Shown: in pieces, positions 13,960 through 26,522 of the stretch | Numbering within the stretch: position 1 is the first letter of the stretch | Layout: every line of letters starts with the position of its first letter | DNA from: Pterobdella sp. o SKG-2022 | Lineage: Eukaryota > Annelida > Clitellata > Hirudinida > Piscicolidae | NCBI GenBank assembly: GCA_964035795.1 | Contig: OZ038326.1 | Span: 2,142,916-2,206,915 of the forward strand | Direction of reading: 5' to 3' | DNA: 64,000 nt | The notes under the pieces: generated by a model | Seen by the model: only the letters and a program-made list of their open reading frames with translations | What the model was told of the DNA's origin: nothing | Databases searched by the model: none | Program-made: the position numbers and the translations under genes

Positions 13960-14012
13960 CTTTGCGTCAAAATTTCGAAATGCGTCAAAATTTTGAAATG
14001 CGTCGTTGATTG
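13960..14012 (+). repeat. Short tandem repeat, unit about 18-20 bp with GCGTC
   Basis: Two and a half units of the pattern tgcgtcaaaatttYgaaa follow each other, the last ending in tgcgtcgttga. The unit stands out because CpG-containing words are rare in the surrounding DNA. Confidence 0.7.
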
Positions 14013-14936
14013 TGACGTAAGCCGAATCATTTGTTTTCCGAGCTATAAATTTTGGGATAATTGTTAAGAGTCAATTTTGAGTTTGCTGTAATTATGATAT
14101 ATTGTCGTGTTTCTCAATTTTCCGCCTTTCCCTAGAAATTTTTTTCTCAAAAAATTCATTTCATAACATAATTTTAAAATTTTTTTTTAAATATGCAGTA
14201 CAATCATGCCGCCTTCTATTATTAGCTTTTTCACAAATATTTTATGTTATAAATAATAATATTTTATGTTTAAAACATTGTTAATTCCACCAAATTATGC
14301 CATCATTATAATGTCAAAAAGCTGGACAACAACTAGTTACAGGCCTGAAAGGCAAATAACTATGTTTGACGTCGTTATTGATTGCCTTACAACTTGTGAG
14401 CAAAAATTCTCAGTTTGGAGTACATGGGAAGAATATAACGACACAAAATAAATCTGCTCAAGTTCTAATGAAGGTGTACTTTTAAAAAATAATTTGCTTT
14501 CGAGAGATTTGCATCGATCCCGCAATATACCAAACCGCACTGATATTCAGTTTTCATAAATATATCGAGTTTAAATCATTTTAAATTTTTTCATCAGATA
14601 GCAATATGAAAAGTCGAGATTATGTTTTTGAAAACCTCGAAAATGCTTGTAAATATTTTTGCTTTAGACCATTTTAACCTTAATTGTGAATTTATATTTC
14701 ATTTTTGTTAAATAAAAATCTTCACCACATAAAAATGTTTTAAAAAATTAAACACAAAAGATAAATGATAATGAACTGTCACAAAAACACATAAGACACC
14801 ATGCATGCCTTTAAGACGCTGCACACTAAACGCATAAAAATATAAACAGAATTACACATAAATAACCACATATGAAACACACGTGAATATTTACAGGAAT
14901 ACAACAACTAAACATATGCATCCACAAAAAAACTCA

Positions 14937-15110
14937 TTTAAACAAAGGTAAACCCACACATCCGAATATCCCTTGCACAGCCTCACATCTTTCACACAAC
15001 CTCCACACAACTAACCACCCCTCACACACCCAAACAACTCTGACACCCACACATCCAACCACACAACCTCTCTCCGTGCCACACCCATACACACAAATAG
15101 GGTGAACTTG
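14937..15110 (+). repeat. CA/CCA-rich low-complexity segment
   Basis: The plus strand is made almost only of A and C with a few T (repeated cacac, aacaac and ccaca words). The reverse-strand open frame across it (Val/Cys/Gly rich) is an artefact of this composition. Confidence 0.75.
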
Positions 15111-18100
15111 GAGAACATCATGACAAACACTATCTCTTCGTCTCTCTTCCAATTAAAAAGCCAATTCCAATATTCCTCCGAGACTTTAACAAATACTGTC
15201 TGATATTAGGGAAGGTTTTTTAACTTTTTGAATGTAAGTTGACTAATTATTGGGGTATAATGGAGTCTTCAATGGTACATCATGTTTTAGGTGGTTTGGT
15301 GGTTGAATAAACGGGGTTTTGGTTATTTATTGTTTTTATTTATTTTTAAACAATTTTTTTTTTAATTTATTATTTTTGTAATTTATTATTTTTTTTTTAT
15401 TTATTATTTTTGTTACTTATTGTTTTTTTATTCAAAAAAATTTAAACTTAGTTTCAAGCTCGATCTAAAACGTTTTTCTGCGTTTTAAAAAGGAACAAAC
15501 TCGAACTTAAAAGTTTATTTAAATTTAAGAATATTGAGCATTAAATTGAGGGCTGTTGGAAAAATATTCACAAAATTGTGGAAATTTCGTATTTTAACCA
15601 CATCTAAGTCAACCCTCGTAACGATACCAATTGGGCACGAAAACGTGAAACCTATTAACAAGAAAAAGCTTGAAAAAATCATAACCGTTATGAAATCATA
15701 ATAAAAAATATATATACGAAAAGTTAATAAATATGATAATGTAAATAAAAATATTGTTTGTTTTATAACTATGATTATTATAAACAAAGTCTGCGGCAAA
15801 AATAGTGACAAGATGTAACTTTTCAGTAAAGCAAATAGCTTTCTTTATTCATAAATTCCATACTTTTTTTCAATTAATTTATTGGAGAAACACGTGTAAA
15901 TCGATTAAATTTTGTTTGTGGGGCTCTAAATACGACAAAAACTTCGTAGAAAAATTTTTTCTTCTCATAAGCTTGTTTTATTCTTTTTTTTGGTTATTTA
16001 AAATATTTATTTTTTTTATATATAATGAATATTTAAATAAAAACACTTTTAGGAGTTTATTTCATTCCACGAATCATTTCGTAAGATGAACTTACATTAT
16101 CAAGTGGAGGTACACATCAAACTTCAAAATATTATCAATATATTTTTTTGCTTCATAATCAAAAAGAATAACTTTTTCGCATTTTTTTTTGAAATTTTTT
16201 ATCTTTTTCATTTAAATTTTTTTGATGAAATATTCTCCAATATGAATTTTCCCCGGGATATATTTTGCCCAATATCAATATGGTACTTTGATCAATTACT
16301 TGCAAGATAGTCACATTCTTCAAGCTCCCATGGAATTAAAAACGATTTTTAATATTTTTCCATCAATTTTTAATCAAGTTTTAAATAAGAAATATATATT
16401 TTTATACATTCATTTAAAAACCTTATTTCAGTAGATAAATTTTTAATTTTTAAGACTTTTTTAAAGATCACATCTTTGTTTGAAACTCAAAAACAATGAA
16501 TATAAGTTCATGAAAATTTTCTTTGAAATTCTTTTTGCATCTCTCTGCGGCTTTTGGAGCTGAATTGAATTTAATGTCTTTCTTAAGTTAAACTAGAGAA
16601 GCTTAAATATATAAAGGTTTTTTAAAAGCTCTTTTTATCGCTACGCATAAACGCTTGCTTTTGAGTTTAAAAACTTATTTATGTCATTCGAAGTATCATA
16701 TCCTTTATTTAAGCGCAAACATTACTCTTTTATGGTATTTTGATAGCAATTTTCTCTCCAAAAACTTCAAAAGTTAAATTTTCATTTGACCCTTTTTCTT
16801 TTTGTGTTTTAATTCAATTAACTTTGCAATTTCTTCTTAATTTCCACCCTAATTGCTTCGAAAGTCCCTTCAGCACTTATTAATTTAAGTCCTATCATGT
16901 AACTCTTCCATAACCTTTGTTCAAGTCGAAGTCCCTTCAATACTCCATGCATGCCGAGAAATAGTTGTAGGCAAGTTTTTGAGCATCATTAAGTTTATAA
17001 ATTGAAATTTTAAATCATTATTAAAACCACAAACTTAAAACTCTTCAATTCTCATTAAATTTTGAAACACTCCTGAAGAAATAGCCTCTACCAAGCAAAT
17101 TCCATCAACGATTATCGGACTAGCATCGGATTAGACTGCGTTCTCTAAAGACTTCTTTAAATAAACAACATTAATCACCATTTGGCAGTAAACTTTTATT
17201 CCAATATACATTTCCAATGTACATTTCCATTTTAGACATCAAAAGTACTTTATAATTATTTGGTAATTTTATAATTTTTCAATTTTAATTATTTAAAAAT
17301 CTTTCAGCAAAAATCGACTTGAAAAAAATTCTCAACCACGAAATTGGTGGCTCATTAAACTTCAAAAATACGCTTTGGAGAAAACTCTTACTTATTACTT
17401 TAATTACAGCATCGAAGGCCTATTGATCCGCTTGTCCGGGGCAATAAACACCATGAATCCGTCTTAACCGCTTGCTTTAATGACTATCACTTGTTATGTT
17501 GCTTGTTTTGACGCTATTTGTATCAATTTTTGGCATGAACTTCATAAAAAATCTACATTAGTTTGCAAAAATTATTATTGACTTTTGAAATTTTTTGTGT
17601 TTGTTTTTTTGGGTTATGTATGTAATTTTAAGTCGTATTTCCTGCTTAATCGACTATAATTACGTGGCCCAACCATCGCCATTTTATAATGGTTTCGTTT
17701 AAATAATCAGACTTTTTTCGTTTTCGTTTTTCATTTTTATTCAATTGAAACTTAAATTAGGATTTATTTATAACCCTAATAGTGCTATAGAAAATCGAAC
17801 TATAATGATAGATTTATTATCGAAACTTAATTGGCAATCTTATAAAAAAGCAAACCTTTACTTTTTCATTTACTTTTAATTTGAAACATTTAATTTTTCA
17901 CTTTTTCATTTATTTTTTGAAAGTTATTAAGCCCAAATGTTGATGGAAGGTACTAATGAAGTTGCATTCAATTCTATTTGAAAGAATTTGTTTTAATTTT
18001 TTGCTTCTAAGAGCCCCTAATTCAAAAGGCGTTCGAGTGAGAGATTAAAAAAAAGTTCATAAAAGCTGTCAAAAGTAACATACTGCGAATTCTCAATTAA

Positions 18101-19470
18101 ACTCCAATTTTTTCAAAAAATGAAATCGTTATAAAAACTATAACTTGCAATATCTTTGAGTTTTTTTAGATTAAAAGCGAAGATAAATATTCCTAAACAG
18201 CCAGATTAAAAGCAGCTTCTATACCTTGCGCTCTCTACTCGTTGTGCTTCTTCACTAAAGATAATTTTCCAAAGCTCTTATCATAAATACCCACTGATCA
18301 AAATAAACATAGAACTCGTTTGGTGCTAAGTTCAACAGCAACTATCACAAGCTCCTTTAAACCACCATGCATACAAAGAGAGCGTTGAAAAGAACAAAGA
18401 AACCAAATGCATTAAAACCAGTGCAAAGCTGATTTGGGACTCTGTTGAAGTTTAAATTCACTTTTTATTGTTTTTTTTATTTTTTGGGGTGAATTGATTT
18501 TTAACTAAAGGCTTTTTTGATAACTTTGAAATATGCTTGAAAGAATTTAATAAATTTTCTTGACTTCATAACATTATTCAATTTTTTTATATTTAAAAAA
18601 AACTACTCTTCGTTATAATGTAAGACTACACTTTTCAATACAAAACATAAATTTTCCTATCTATTTCTACCGATAAATGTTTGTCTACATGTTTTTACTT
18701 ATTTGAAAAAACAATTTTCACTTGATTTATTTATAATTTTAATTTTTTACCAAGCGAATTTTGAGAGATTTAATTGAAAATGATCAAACATTGACGTCCA
18801 AAAATATAACATTTCCAAGTATACACAGGCTATAGTGACAAAATATGCATTTCAAAAACAGTATAAATAAAACAAAAATTATCCTTTTCAAAAACTTATC
18901 AAGAAAAGATACGCCTGAAAAACAATTAATTCAACAAAAAATTTTTTGAAATTAAATGAAAATATACATAGGAAGTACAGACTAGCGATTATAGCAGAGA
19001 TTTTATGTACAATGATCTTCACAAAAATAACACATTCAGTCAGATGGAGTTTTTTTCGATGAAAATGCCAGCTCGACAGGTGAAATATATTCAAATGTTT
19101 GACAAATTAGTATTAAAATATATATGTTATGCCATATAGTCAACAATGTTTACAATTATTATTTCGTATAAATATAGAACCCCTAAAGTAGAACTCTTTC
19201 AAAAAAGCCAAGCCTATCAATGAGGATTTCTGATGAATAGAGAAAAATATATTTTACATATTAAAGTTATAACAATTTTCACAAATATGTAACATATGAA
19301 ATATATAACAAAGTCTAAGGGAATATTCATAATTAAACCACATTAATAAACTATATTAAAAGAGGTTTAATTAAGTCAATATAGATAAACACACAAAAAT
19401 ATCCATTAAAACCATTATATGATTCATGAAAAGGTTACATATATGTAAAGAATTTTCATCACTGATGCAA

Positions 19471-22400
19471 TCAAGTTTGTTCTCTTATGGAACAGCATAG
19501 CAGAATTGAAAAAACCATGCCCAGAATCTGTAACAGAATAACGTGTTATCATTAAGTTTTGTGTTAGTGTTGTTTTTATCTGTAATGGTTAATGACAACG
19601 GAGCAACCATGATGAGGGCAGCAGAAATTGCCGCAGCTACTATTGTGCCTTTGTTCATCTTCACCAGATTGTAGAATGTCTTTGCGCATGACTGGAAATG
19701 TTTTCAAATGAGCGTTTTATTGAATGAGTTTTTTTTAATAAAAGGTCTGTTTTGTATGATATGTGGAGAAAATTTTTTGTGTGGTAGTGCAATTTATAGA
19801 AATGTTTCAACGTGTTTAGATACTGCAGCCCACGGTGAGACTGGCTATGAAGAAAAACTTGTACAAAGTTCATTCAAATATGAAAAACAAAATTTGATTG
19901 TCTTATTTAAAAATTTGTGAAATACGTCAGCCCACTTCAAGTACTTTTCATTATTATAAATGAAGCTTCACAAAATCACCACCTCTTGGGTCTCAAGATT
20001 TTGGCATCCAGCGGACTCCTTGTCCTTGTAGTCCGCCCCTCCCAGCATCGCACCACAACAACTCAGCTTTATATGAGTCACAATATATTGGGGAAATGTC
20101 ATTTGAAGTTATTTTTCAAAGTGAATTTTTAATGGTTATTTTTAACTAGATCATTGATTCGGGCAAATTAATATTTCATTAATTTTTGTTTTTTTTTATA
20201 TTTTAGTAAATTAAAAACTAGACTAAGATTAAATCTAGGCTCAACTTTTAGTGTGAAAAATCCAATAAATGTATACATTAAAACAAATGATCTTTGAAAA
20301 AAGTCATAAAGAATTGAACCGTAGTTTGCATATGATCGAGAAACCTTCGAGCCACGTCATCACCTGCTTCAGCTTTCTCTATCTGTTGTTGTATCAGTAC
20401 CCCGGCGTGGTGTTTGAGCTGTTGGAAAGCGGGGAGGTTGGATGTGGAAAGAAGAAGAGAGAAATAGATGTTGCATAGTGTGATGTTTCTAATTTTTTAA
20501 GTTATCTTTAAAAAATTTATAATACAACAAAATAAAATTTGAAAAGTAAATTGTAAAATATACAAACAAATCCGCCATAACATAAAAATCTACACTTTAA
20601 TGAATTTCCGACCAAAAATAAATACGGTGATAATGCCTCCAGACTTTTGATTAAAAACTAATACAAAACATAATTAAAAATGGGAACTAATGAAATAGTT
20701 TTTTTAGACATATGTTGCCGATTGTTTTTCTGGGAGTTTTCCTTATTAATAATTGATAAAAAATGAATTAAATAAAATGAACACTGAATTTATTCAGTCA
20801 GTCAACACTGTTTTTACCCAAAAAGCAACTCTTGGAATTATCTTTTCATTCCTATTTTTCATTTTTATTATTTTTGTTGTTATTGATTTTTTAATGTGAA
20901 ATTTGATCTTGATATTTGACCAGTTGTTTTGGTAGAAGTTAGTCTGGATTCACAACTCGATCATGAGTTGTTTCATAATACTTGATTAAACATTGTTTCA
21001 TTAAATACCTCTGCAGTACTGAAGATTCGCAATTATATATCAATATATAAAATAATCAAAAATGATATTTAATTCAACCATGGTTCACAAAAAGCCTGGT
21101 TGAGTTTCGAAACTGAGACTTCAGAGATGCGTGGTGAGTGTGTTAACAACTACACTACAGAAGTTAAACAATCAATTGAGGTGAATTGTGAGTTCTTTTA
21201 AATGGACAATGAGTTTTAATTACTATACGGTAACCTTTGATAAAGGTTATATGACAAAAGGAGCAGAGATTTACCATATAATAATAATATCAAGTACTGA
21301 TACTGTAAGTTCCAAGTTGGGTTTTCATGGAGTAAGGTGATTGTTGAAATTCATTTTCTAATGCATTCATAAAGAGGCAGTGTTATTCTGATAGAAACCA
21401 TTCGATAGAGACCCTCATTCTCATATTGTTGCTATGGTTTTAAGGGTGAATTATCCAAAAATATAGTTTTATTCTGTAATTTTCTCTGCATTAGTTTTAT
21501 TTTCAGTTCTCATTTCGCTAATAATAGTTTTTTTTATGTTTGAAGGATAAAATCCAAGCAAAAAAAAATTAATGATTAAATTATTTGTATTATTATTTTT
21601 TTTTATTTTTAATAAAACTGCTTATACTAATTATAAAAGTAAAATTTTCAATAAAAATGATGGAAAAAATATAAATGAAAATGATAATTATTTCACTCTT
21701 GTCTACAACACCAACGTTAGTTTTTCGCCTAATTTCACTTTTAATCAATTTGGTTTGTTCTTTTTAAAGCACACACAAAACACCAGCTGTTATCCTTATG
21801 CTAACTGTAAAATTAATTGTAATAAAATTTATTTTTGAAAATAAATTAACTTAGATTACCTTAAAATACATTTACTTAGATTTATTTAGATTATTTCCTT
21901 CAAACATGCCTCACCCTGATACGTGCTAAATGATCATTTTCAATAATTACCTTTACAGTATTTAAATAAGTTACTTGTAAAAATATTACTTGTAAAATTA
22001 CCACTTATAAAAATGACGAATGTAAAAATATTACTAGCAAAATTATTACTTGTAAAAATAGCACTTATGAAAATATTATTTAAATGCAATGATTATCCAT
22101 CTTGCAGTGTTGGCTATCAGTTATTGATATTGTTTTTGTTGCTTCGTAATTATACACAAAAGAGACAAAGAAAATAACGAAAATAATTGTACACTAGAAA
22201 AACAGCAGCGCTTAATTAACTAATATTTATGGAAACTAAAGAGTAAAACTTTCACTTTTAAAAAATATATGTTGCAAATTAAATTTTTCAGGGGAAAATT
22301 TTTCAGCGCAAAACGTCAAATTTGGAGCAAAGATTGATGGGACTATTTTTTAAATAAATAAAACAAAATTTATTTAATATCAAAAAAATATTTCATTAGA

Positions 22401-25061
22401 AATTTGAGACGTCAAATGATGTTGTTGTAACCAAAAAAAAATTGAATTTGAAAAAAAAATTTCGAATTTAAATAAAATAATATAAATCGTATCTCTTCAT
22501 ATAAATAATTCCATCATTTTTTTACTTTATTTTCATGCTAAGATTGTTCGAAAAAAAAAACACGATTGAATTTAAACAGAAAATAAAATAAAAATGTATT
22601 TAATAAATAAAACACTAAATAAATTATTGAGTATTTTCTGAAACAAAGTAGCACACGACAAAACCCCAATAGAATTGACTTATCTGTTGTTACAGTCCTA
22701 TTAAAAAGGACTTAAAGGATGAAGCCAGTGTTTGAATGAGAAAGTTTGAAACGCAAAACAAAAAAATAAAATGAAGAAATCAATAAAAAGTGTATATAAA
22801 AAGTTCAAATTAGAAATGAAAAAAAATGAATGATAAAGTGAATAATAATAAAAACAATAATGAATTATAACATTAAAATATGGAAAAACAATATAAATAA
22901 TAGAGACGAACCCTGTGCTTGTGAACTGCGCTGTAGATGCTGACAGCCAAAAGAGCTGTGAAGAGGATGAGGATGCAAAAGAAGAACTGCAAGTTTTAAA
23001 TGACCATTATTATTACTAATATTAAACTTATTATTCTTATTCTGAGATTATTCAAGGCAAACCTCATTACTATAATGCCACGACTCGAATAACCCTCCGA
23101 ATCTTACATGGTTTCCAATTAAAAGACACCATTGAGAAATAAATTAAATAAACTAATTGAAGCCTTTTCATAAGTTTTTTACTCAAATATAATATTTTAT
23201 ACCATTAAAAGTTATAATGATTTGATTTTTATATATTTTATTCGTGTAAGTTTCCCCTTTTTTTATTTTTATCACGGAATAACTTAAAGATACATCTATT
23301 TTTACAGCGAAATTTAGTTTCCAATAACTACACCACTTTTTGTTCTCAAAATAAATAAATATATATATATATGTATATATCACACTTATAACCGTCTTCA
23401 TCCCAATCACATTCAAGCCAAAATGTTTAAAACTTCGCATGTTTCTGCCTCAAAATAAACTACGATAAAAGGAGCGTTTTTGCTAACTAAATTCCCCACC
23501 AACAAACATGTCGACATGTGTTCCACGTTTGTTGCCAACAACCAGGGACAAACTCAGTAAGCTTATCCTTTATTGATGGATAGATAGATAGATTGATAGA
23601 TAGACAGATAGATAGATACCGAGATTTTTAATCCAGTTTCATCTTCACTATACCAGATTTACTCCAGCTTTATTTTATATATAATATACAAAGATATAAA
23701 AAAACGAAGCGTTTTAATAATTATTTGTAAGATAACTTTTGGAGAAATTTGAGCCTTTTTATTGAGGTTAATATTACTTTATTATTTTTTAGTTATTGAT
23801 ATTGTTTGTCTTAGAAGTATTATTTATTTTTTTATTACTAACTTAATTGTTTTTATTATGAGAGAGCTCATTAAAAACAAAAGCTTATTGCCATAGAGCA
23901 ATATCAAAGCGGCATGACAATGAAATTTGTATATTCTTTTGTGAATTGCTTTCTGTTTTGAAGCGATGTGTTGTGTTCAAACATGTGTAATGCATTGTGT
24001 GTTTAAACTTGAGAAGGATGCAATTTTTTGTAATTGCATTCATGGAATTATAGAAATTTGAACTTCAGAATGATAAGAAATTGTAATAACATTAGTAAGA
24101 ACAGGCGCTGTTCTCAATTCAAGTATTCTCAATCACAAACCATGTGAACCCATATATAAAAAATTTATTTTAAAAATATTACAGAAATCGGAACACAATT
24201 GAAAATAAATATAAATAAAAATAAACATTATTGTTAGAAAACGAAGATGATGATTGGAAAAATAAGTTAGAAGCGAAGACAAAGTATTCATTTAACTATA
24301 TTTACTAAGCTTTTCGTAAAAAAATCTTACATTATGATCAAAGTGAAACCACTTGATAACGTAAATAAATATAAATAAATACTATGCGTTTTTCCCTCAC
24401 TATTGTTTCAAACTAAGTAAAAAAAATGATTATTTTATCAATAAATATATTCTTAATAAAACTCACAATCCCAAGAAACATTTTGCTTTCCTTTATAGCG
24501 CCACAGCACCCAAAGAAGCTGATAATCATGATGATTGCTCCTAGGGTTATCAAGAGATTCAAGTAGATCTCATAGTTAGTTGTAGCTATGTCTATCAATC
24601 GATTGAGGATAGGATTTTGTGCCATTCCCCCTATTTGTATGAAGCTCTCCGGGTGGAACTTTGCCCATAACCCTAGTCCCATCAGCCCACATCCTAGTAA
24701 CTGGAGTTTTAAATTGATTTATAATAGAAATTCAAATTGATTAATTATGGTAAATAAAGTTAAAATTTTTTAATACTTTCAATAAATTAGTCTTAAGAAA
24801 GGTTTATAAGAGGATTATCTTTTGAACAGAAACATGTGTTTTTAACATTTGCAATGGGCTTTGTGAGAATTGTAATAGGATATATCAAGTCTTTCTAAGT
24901 ATCATAGATCTGTTACTACTGTGCTTTCCATATAAAAATGTTCATTGAAGAACTGAATCATTAAGTAATAATGAATTGAATTTAAAAGAACTCGCCCAAA
25001 AGACAAAATTGAAAGCAAAAACAATGTATTTAAGACAAAAAGCACATCCAGCTAAAGGCAT
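19471..25061 (-). CDS. Tetraspanin
   Basis: Seven exons on the minus strand: 25061 to about 24992 (or 25005), about 24693 (or 24700) to 24467, 22986-22912, 20418-20320, 20066-19983, 19691-19608 and 19527-19471 (TGA). The product has about 230 residues, the usual size for the family. It starts MPLAGCAFCLKY and reads FAFNF in TM1; TM2 is LLITLGAIIMIISFFGCCGA, followed by KESKMFLG. TM3 is the exon at 22986. The large extracellular loop spans exons 4-6 with the diagnostic CCG motif (exon 5, LSCCGAM) and two further cysteines (AGC and ESC), giving the four-cysteine pattern. TM4 spans exons 6-7 and ends LLCCSIREQT. Tetraspanins organise membrane microdomains; the partner is not evident here. Only the exon 1/2 junction is ambiguous: using GCGA|GT with TTACTAG|GA keeps the conserved FW and Cys. 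Exon 7 lies only 80 nt from exon 6. Confidence 0.93.
21094..21163 (-). repeat. tRNA(Val)-like sequence, SINE head or tRNA pseudogene
   Basis: On the minus strand the segment reads as a degenerate tRNA: an A-box region TAGTGTAGTTGTTAACA (compare the TAGTGTAGTGGTTA of tRNA-Val/Glu genes) and, about 35 nt on, a B box AGTTTCGAAACT whose ends pair as a T stem. The anticodon stem is poor and no good acceptor stem closes, so it is probably not a functional tRNA gene. It lies in the large intron between tetraspanin exons 3 and 4. Confidence 0.55.
21972..22082 (+). repeat. Diverged tandem repeat, unit about 16-19 bp
   Basis: About six imperfect copies of attacttgtaaaaat with variants such as attaccacttataaaaat and attactagcaaaattatt lie end to end. 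It is in the tetraspanin intron 3 and has no coding potential. Confidence 0.65.
23577..23619 (+). repeat. (GATA)n microsatellite, imperfect
   Basis: About ten GATA units with two interruptions (gattgata, gacaga), inside tetraspanin intron 2. It is the same tetranucleotide family as the giant TATC array at 31.9-32.5 kb. Confidence 0.9.
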
Positions 25062-26522
25062 TATCTTGACTTAACAACATAAACTATACAATTTTTAAAT
25101 CAAATCAAGTTGATTAAGAATAAAACTCAAAATACTATCTGCTGCTTGTTTTCTTTGATAATGCCTCTTTGTTAGGAACAGAGCCTTTTAATATAACATC
25201 CTATTCATAACCTATATGATTCCTTTGTATTAAATGTGTCTAAGCTTTACTCATATCACACAGTCTCTATATGAAATGTATACATATATATAAACCTCTT
25301 CATCTAGTTCGTTTATATACCTCAGATTCTCCTCAATATATCTCATAGTAACTCTGCTCTAATATATATAAGGCATATTCATATCAAATTACAAAGATTT
25401 TCAAAAAATTATAGCGCGGACCTACGGTATTAAAACCATATCCTGAGTTAAACTATTTAAACGAGGTGGTTTACAATGGTTTAAAATATTTGAATTTTTT
25501 AAGCATCACTTACGTAATTTCTGTCCTGTGAGCAGAGGGAATAGCGTTTAGTCTCTAAGCGATATTTATTAGTATTTCTGCTAGTTTTATTTATTTTATT
25601 ACTAACTTTTTGTTTCTGAATGAAACTATTTATTAAATTTTCATTTGAACTACGAAGTCTTTTGAAAAATATATTATTTCGAGAATGATTTTTATTTCTG
25701 GATCGCGAAAAACCTTTTCCGCAAAGTTTATTATTTTCTGTGTTAGCTACATAGAAAATAAAGCCTTGAAATGAAATTAGGCTTTATTGTGGTTTTGAAT
25801 TTATACGAAAAGTTCAGATGAGTTTATTCCAACAACGCTTTTCTCAAAACAGCCATAAAGCATGAATGTTCTATATAAAATTTTTGTCCTCGGAAAATAA
25901 TTTTGAACATGAATCAGCTTTTTATACTGGAAGTAAAATCTAAAAATATTAAGATACTTGAACTATAATTAAATAAAAAGCACAGCTGATGTTTTCAAAA
26001 AACCCATTGAAACAAATCGAAAATATATAACGTATTTGGTATTACAGATTAAAGCTTGGTAACTTTGGGATCTTTGGAAAGAAGAGATCTTTGATAAAAA
26101 GAACAGATGTTAACAAAATTCATAGATTTGTTGAATGAAAAAGATATACTTAAAATATTTGATAAATTTTCGAAAATATCGTTATATAAATGCTTTATTT
26201 AAAACGACTTAAAATAATTTGATATTAAGTGGTATGAAATTCCAAGGTTATTTCAAAACAACAAAAATCAAAATGGTACCAAAAATTAAAATGAAAAATT
26301 CTTAAAAAATTACGGTAACTTGAACAATATAGAAATTGGGATAGTGGCCAATCTTGTCTGCATGCATTGAGCAATTTTTAGTAACAAATAACAAAGAAAA
26401 CTTCTAAACAAAATTTTTCTGCTAAAAACTTTAGTGATATGACGAATATTTTTAAAAAAATTTTTGCCTTTAGTATTTAAAAACTGTTTTCAATGATTTT
26501 ATATTTTCGAGCTCTTATAATA
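25062..26522. other. Intergenic spacer between the tetraspanin and ETS genes
   Basis: AT-rich spacer between the start of the tetraspanin gene and the 3' end of the ETS gene, both on the minus strand. It should contain the tetraspanin promoter and the ETS 3' UTR. No TATA element, RNA or repeat could be called with confidence. Confidence 0.45.

Larger units (their letters stand above)
10429..19470. other. AT-rich gene-poor region
   Basis: Nine kilobases without a gene I can support. It contains a short tandem repeat of a GCGTC-bearing unit (13960-14012), a CA/CCA-rich strand-biased segment (14937-15110), and many T or A homopolymer runs. Longer open frames (12520-12855 reverse, 13185-13531 reverse, 15805-16310 forward) encode Phe/Ile/Leu-rich sequence and have no recognisable domain. 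A GC-richer island at about 17405-17480 could hold a reverse-strand exon but has no supported partner exon. Confidence 0.5.

Noticed and set aside
14934..15152. Reverse open frame rich in Val, Cys and Gly
   Set aside because: Product of the CA-rich low-complexity segment on the plus strand.
21572..21838. Open frame of 88 codons starting with a hydrophobic segment
   Set aside because: It looks like a small secreted protein, but it lies inside a tetraspanin intron, is Asn/Lys/Phe/Tyr-rich as AT-rich noncoding DNA would be, and has no support.
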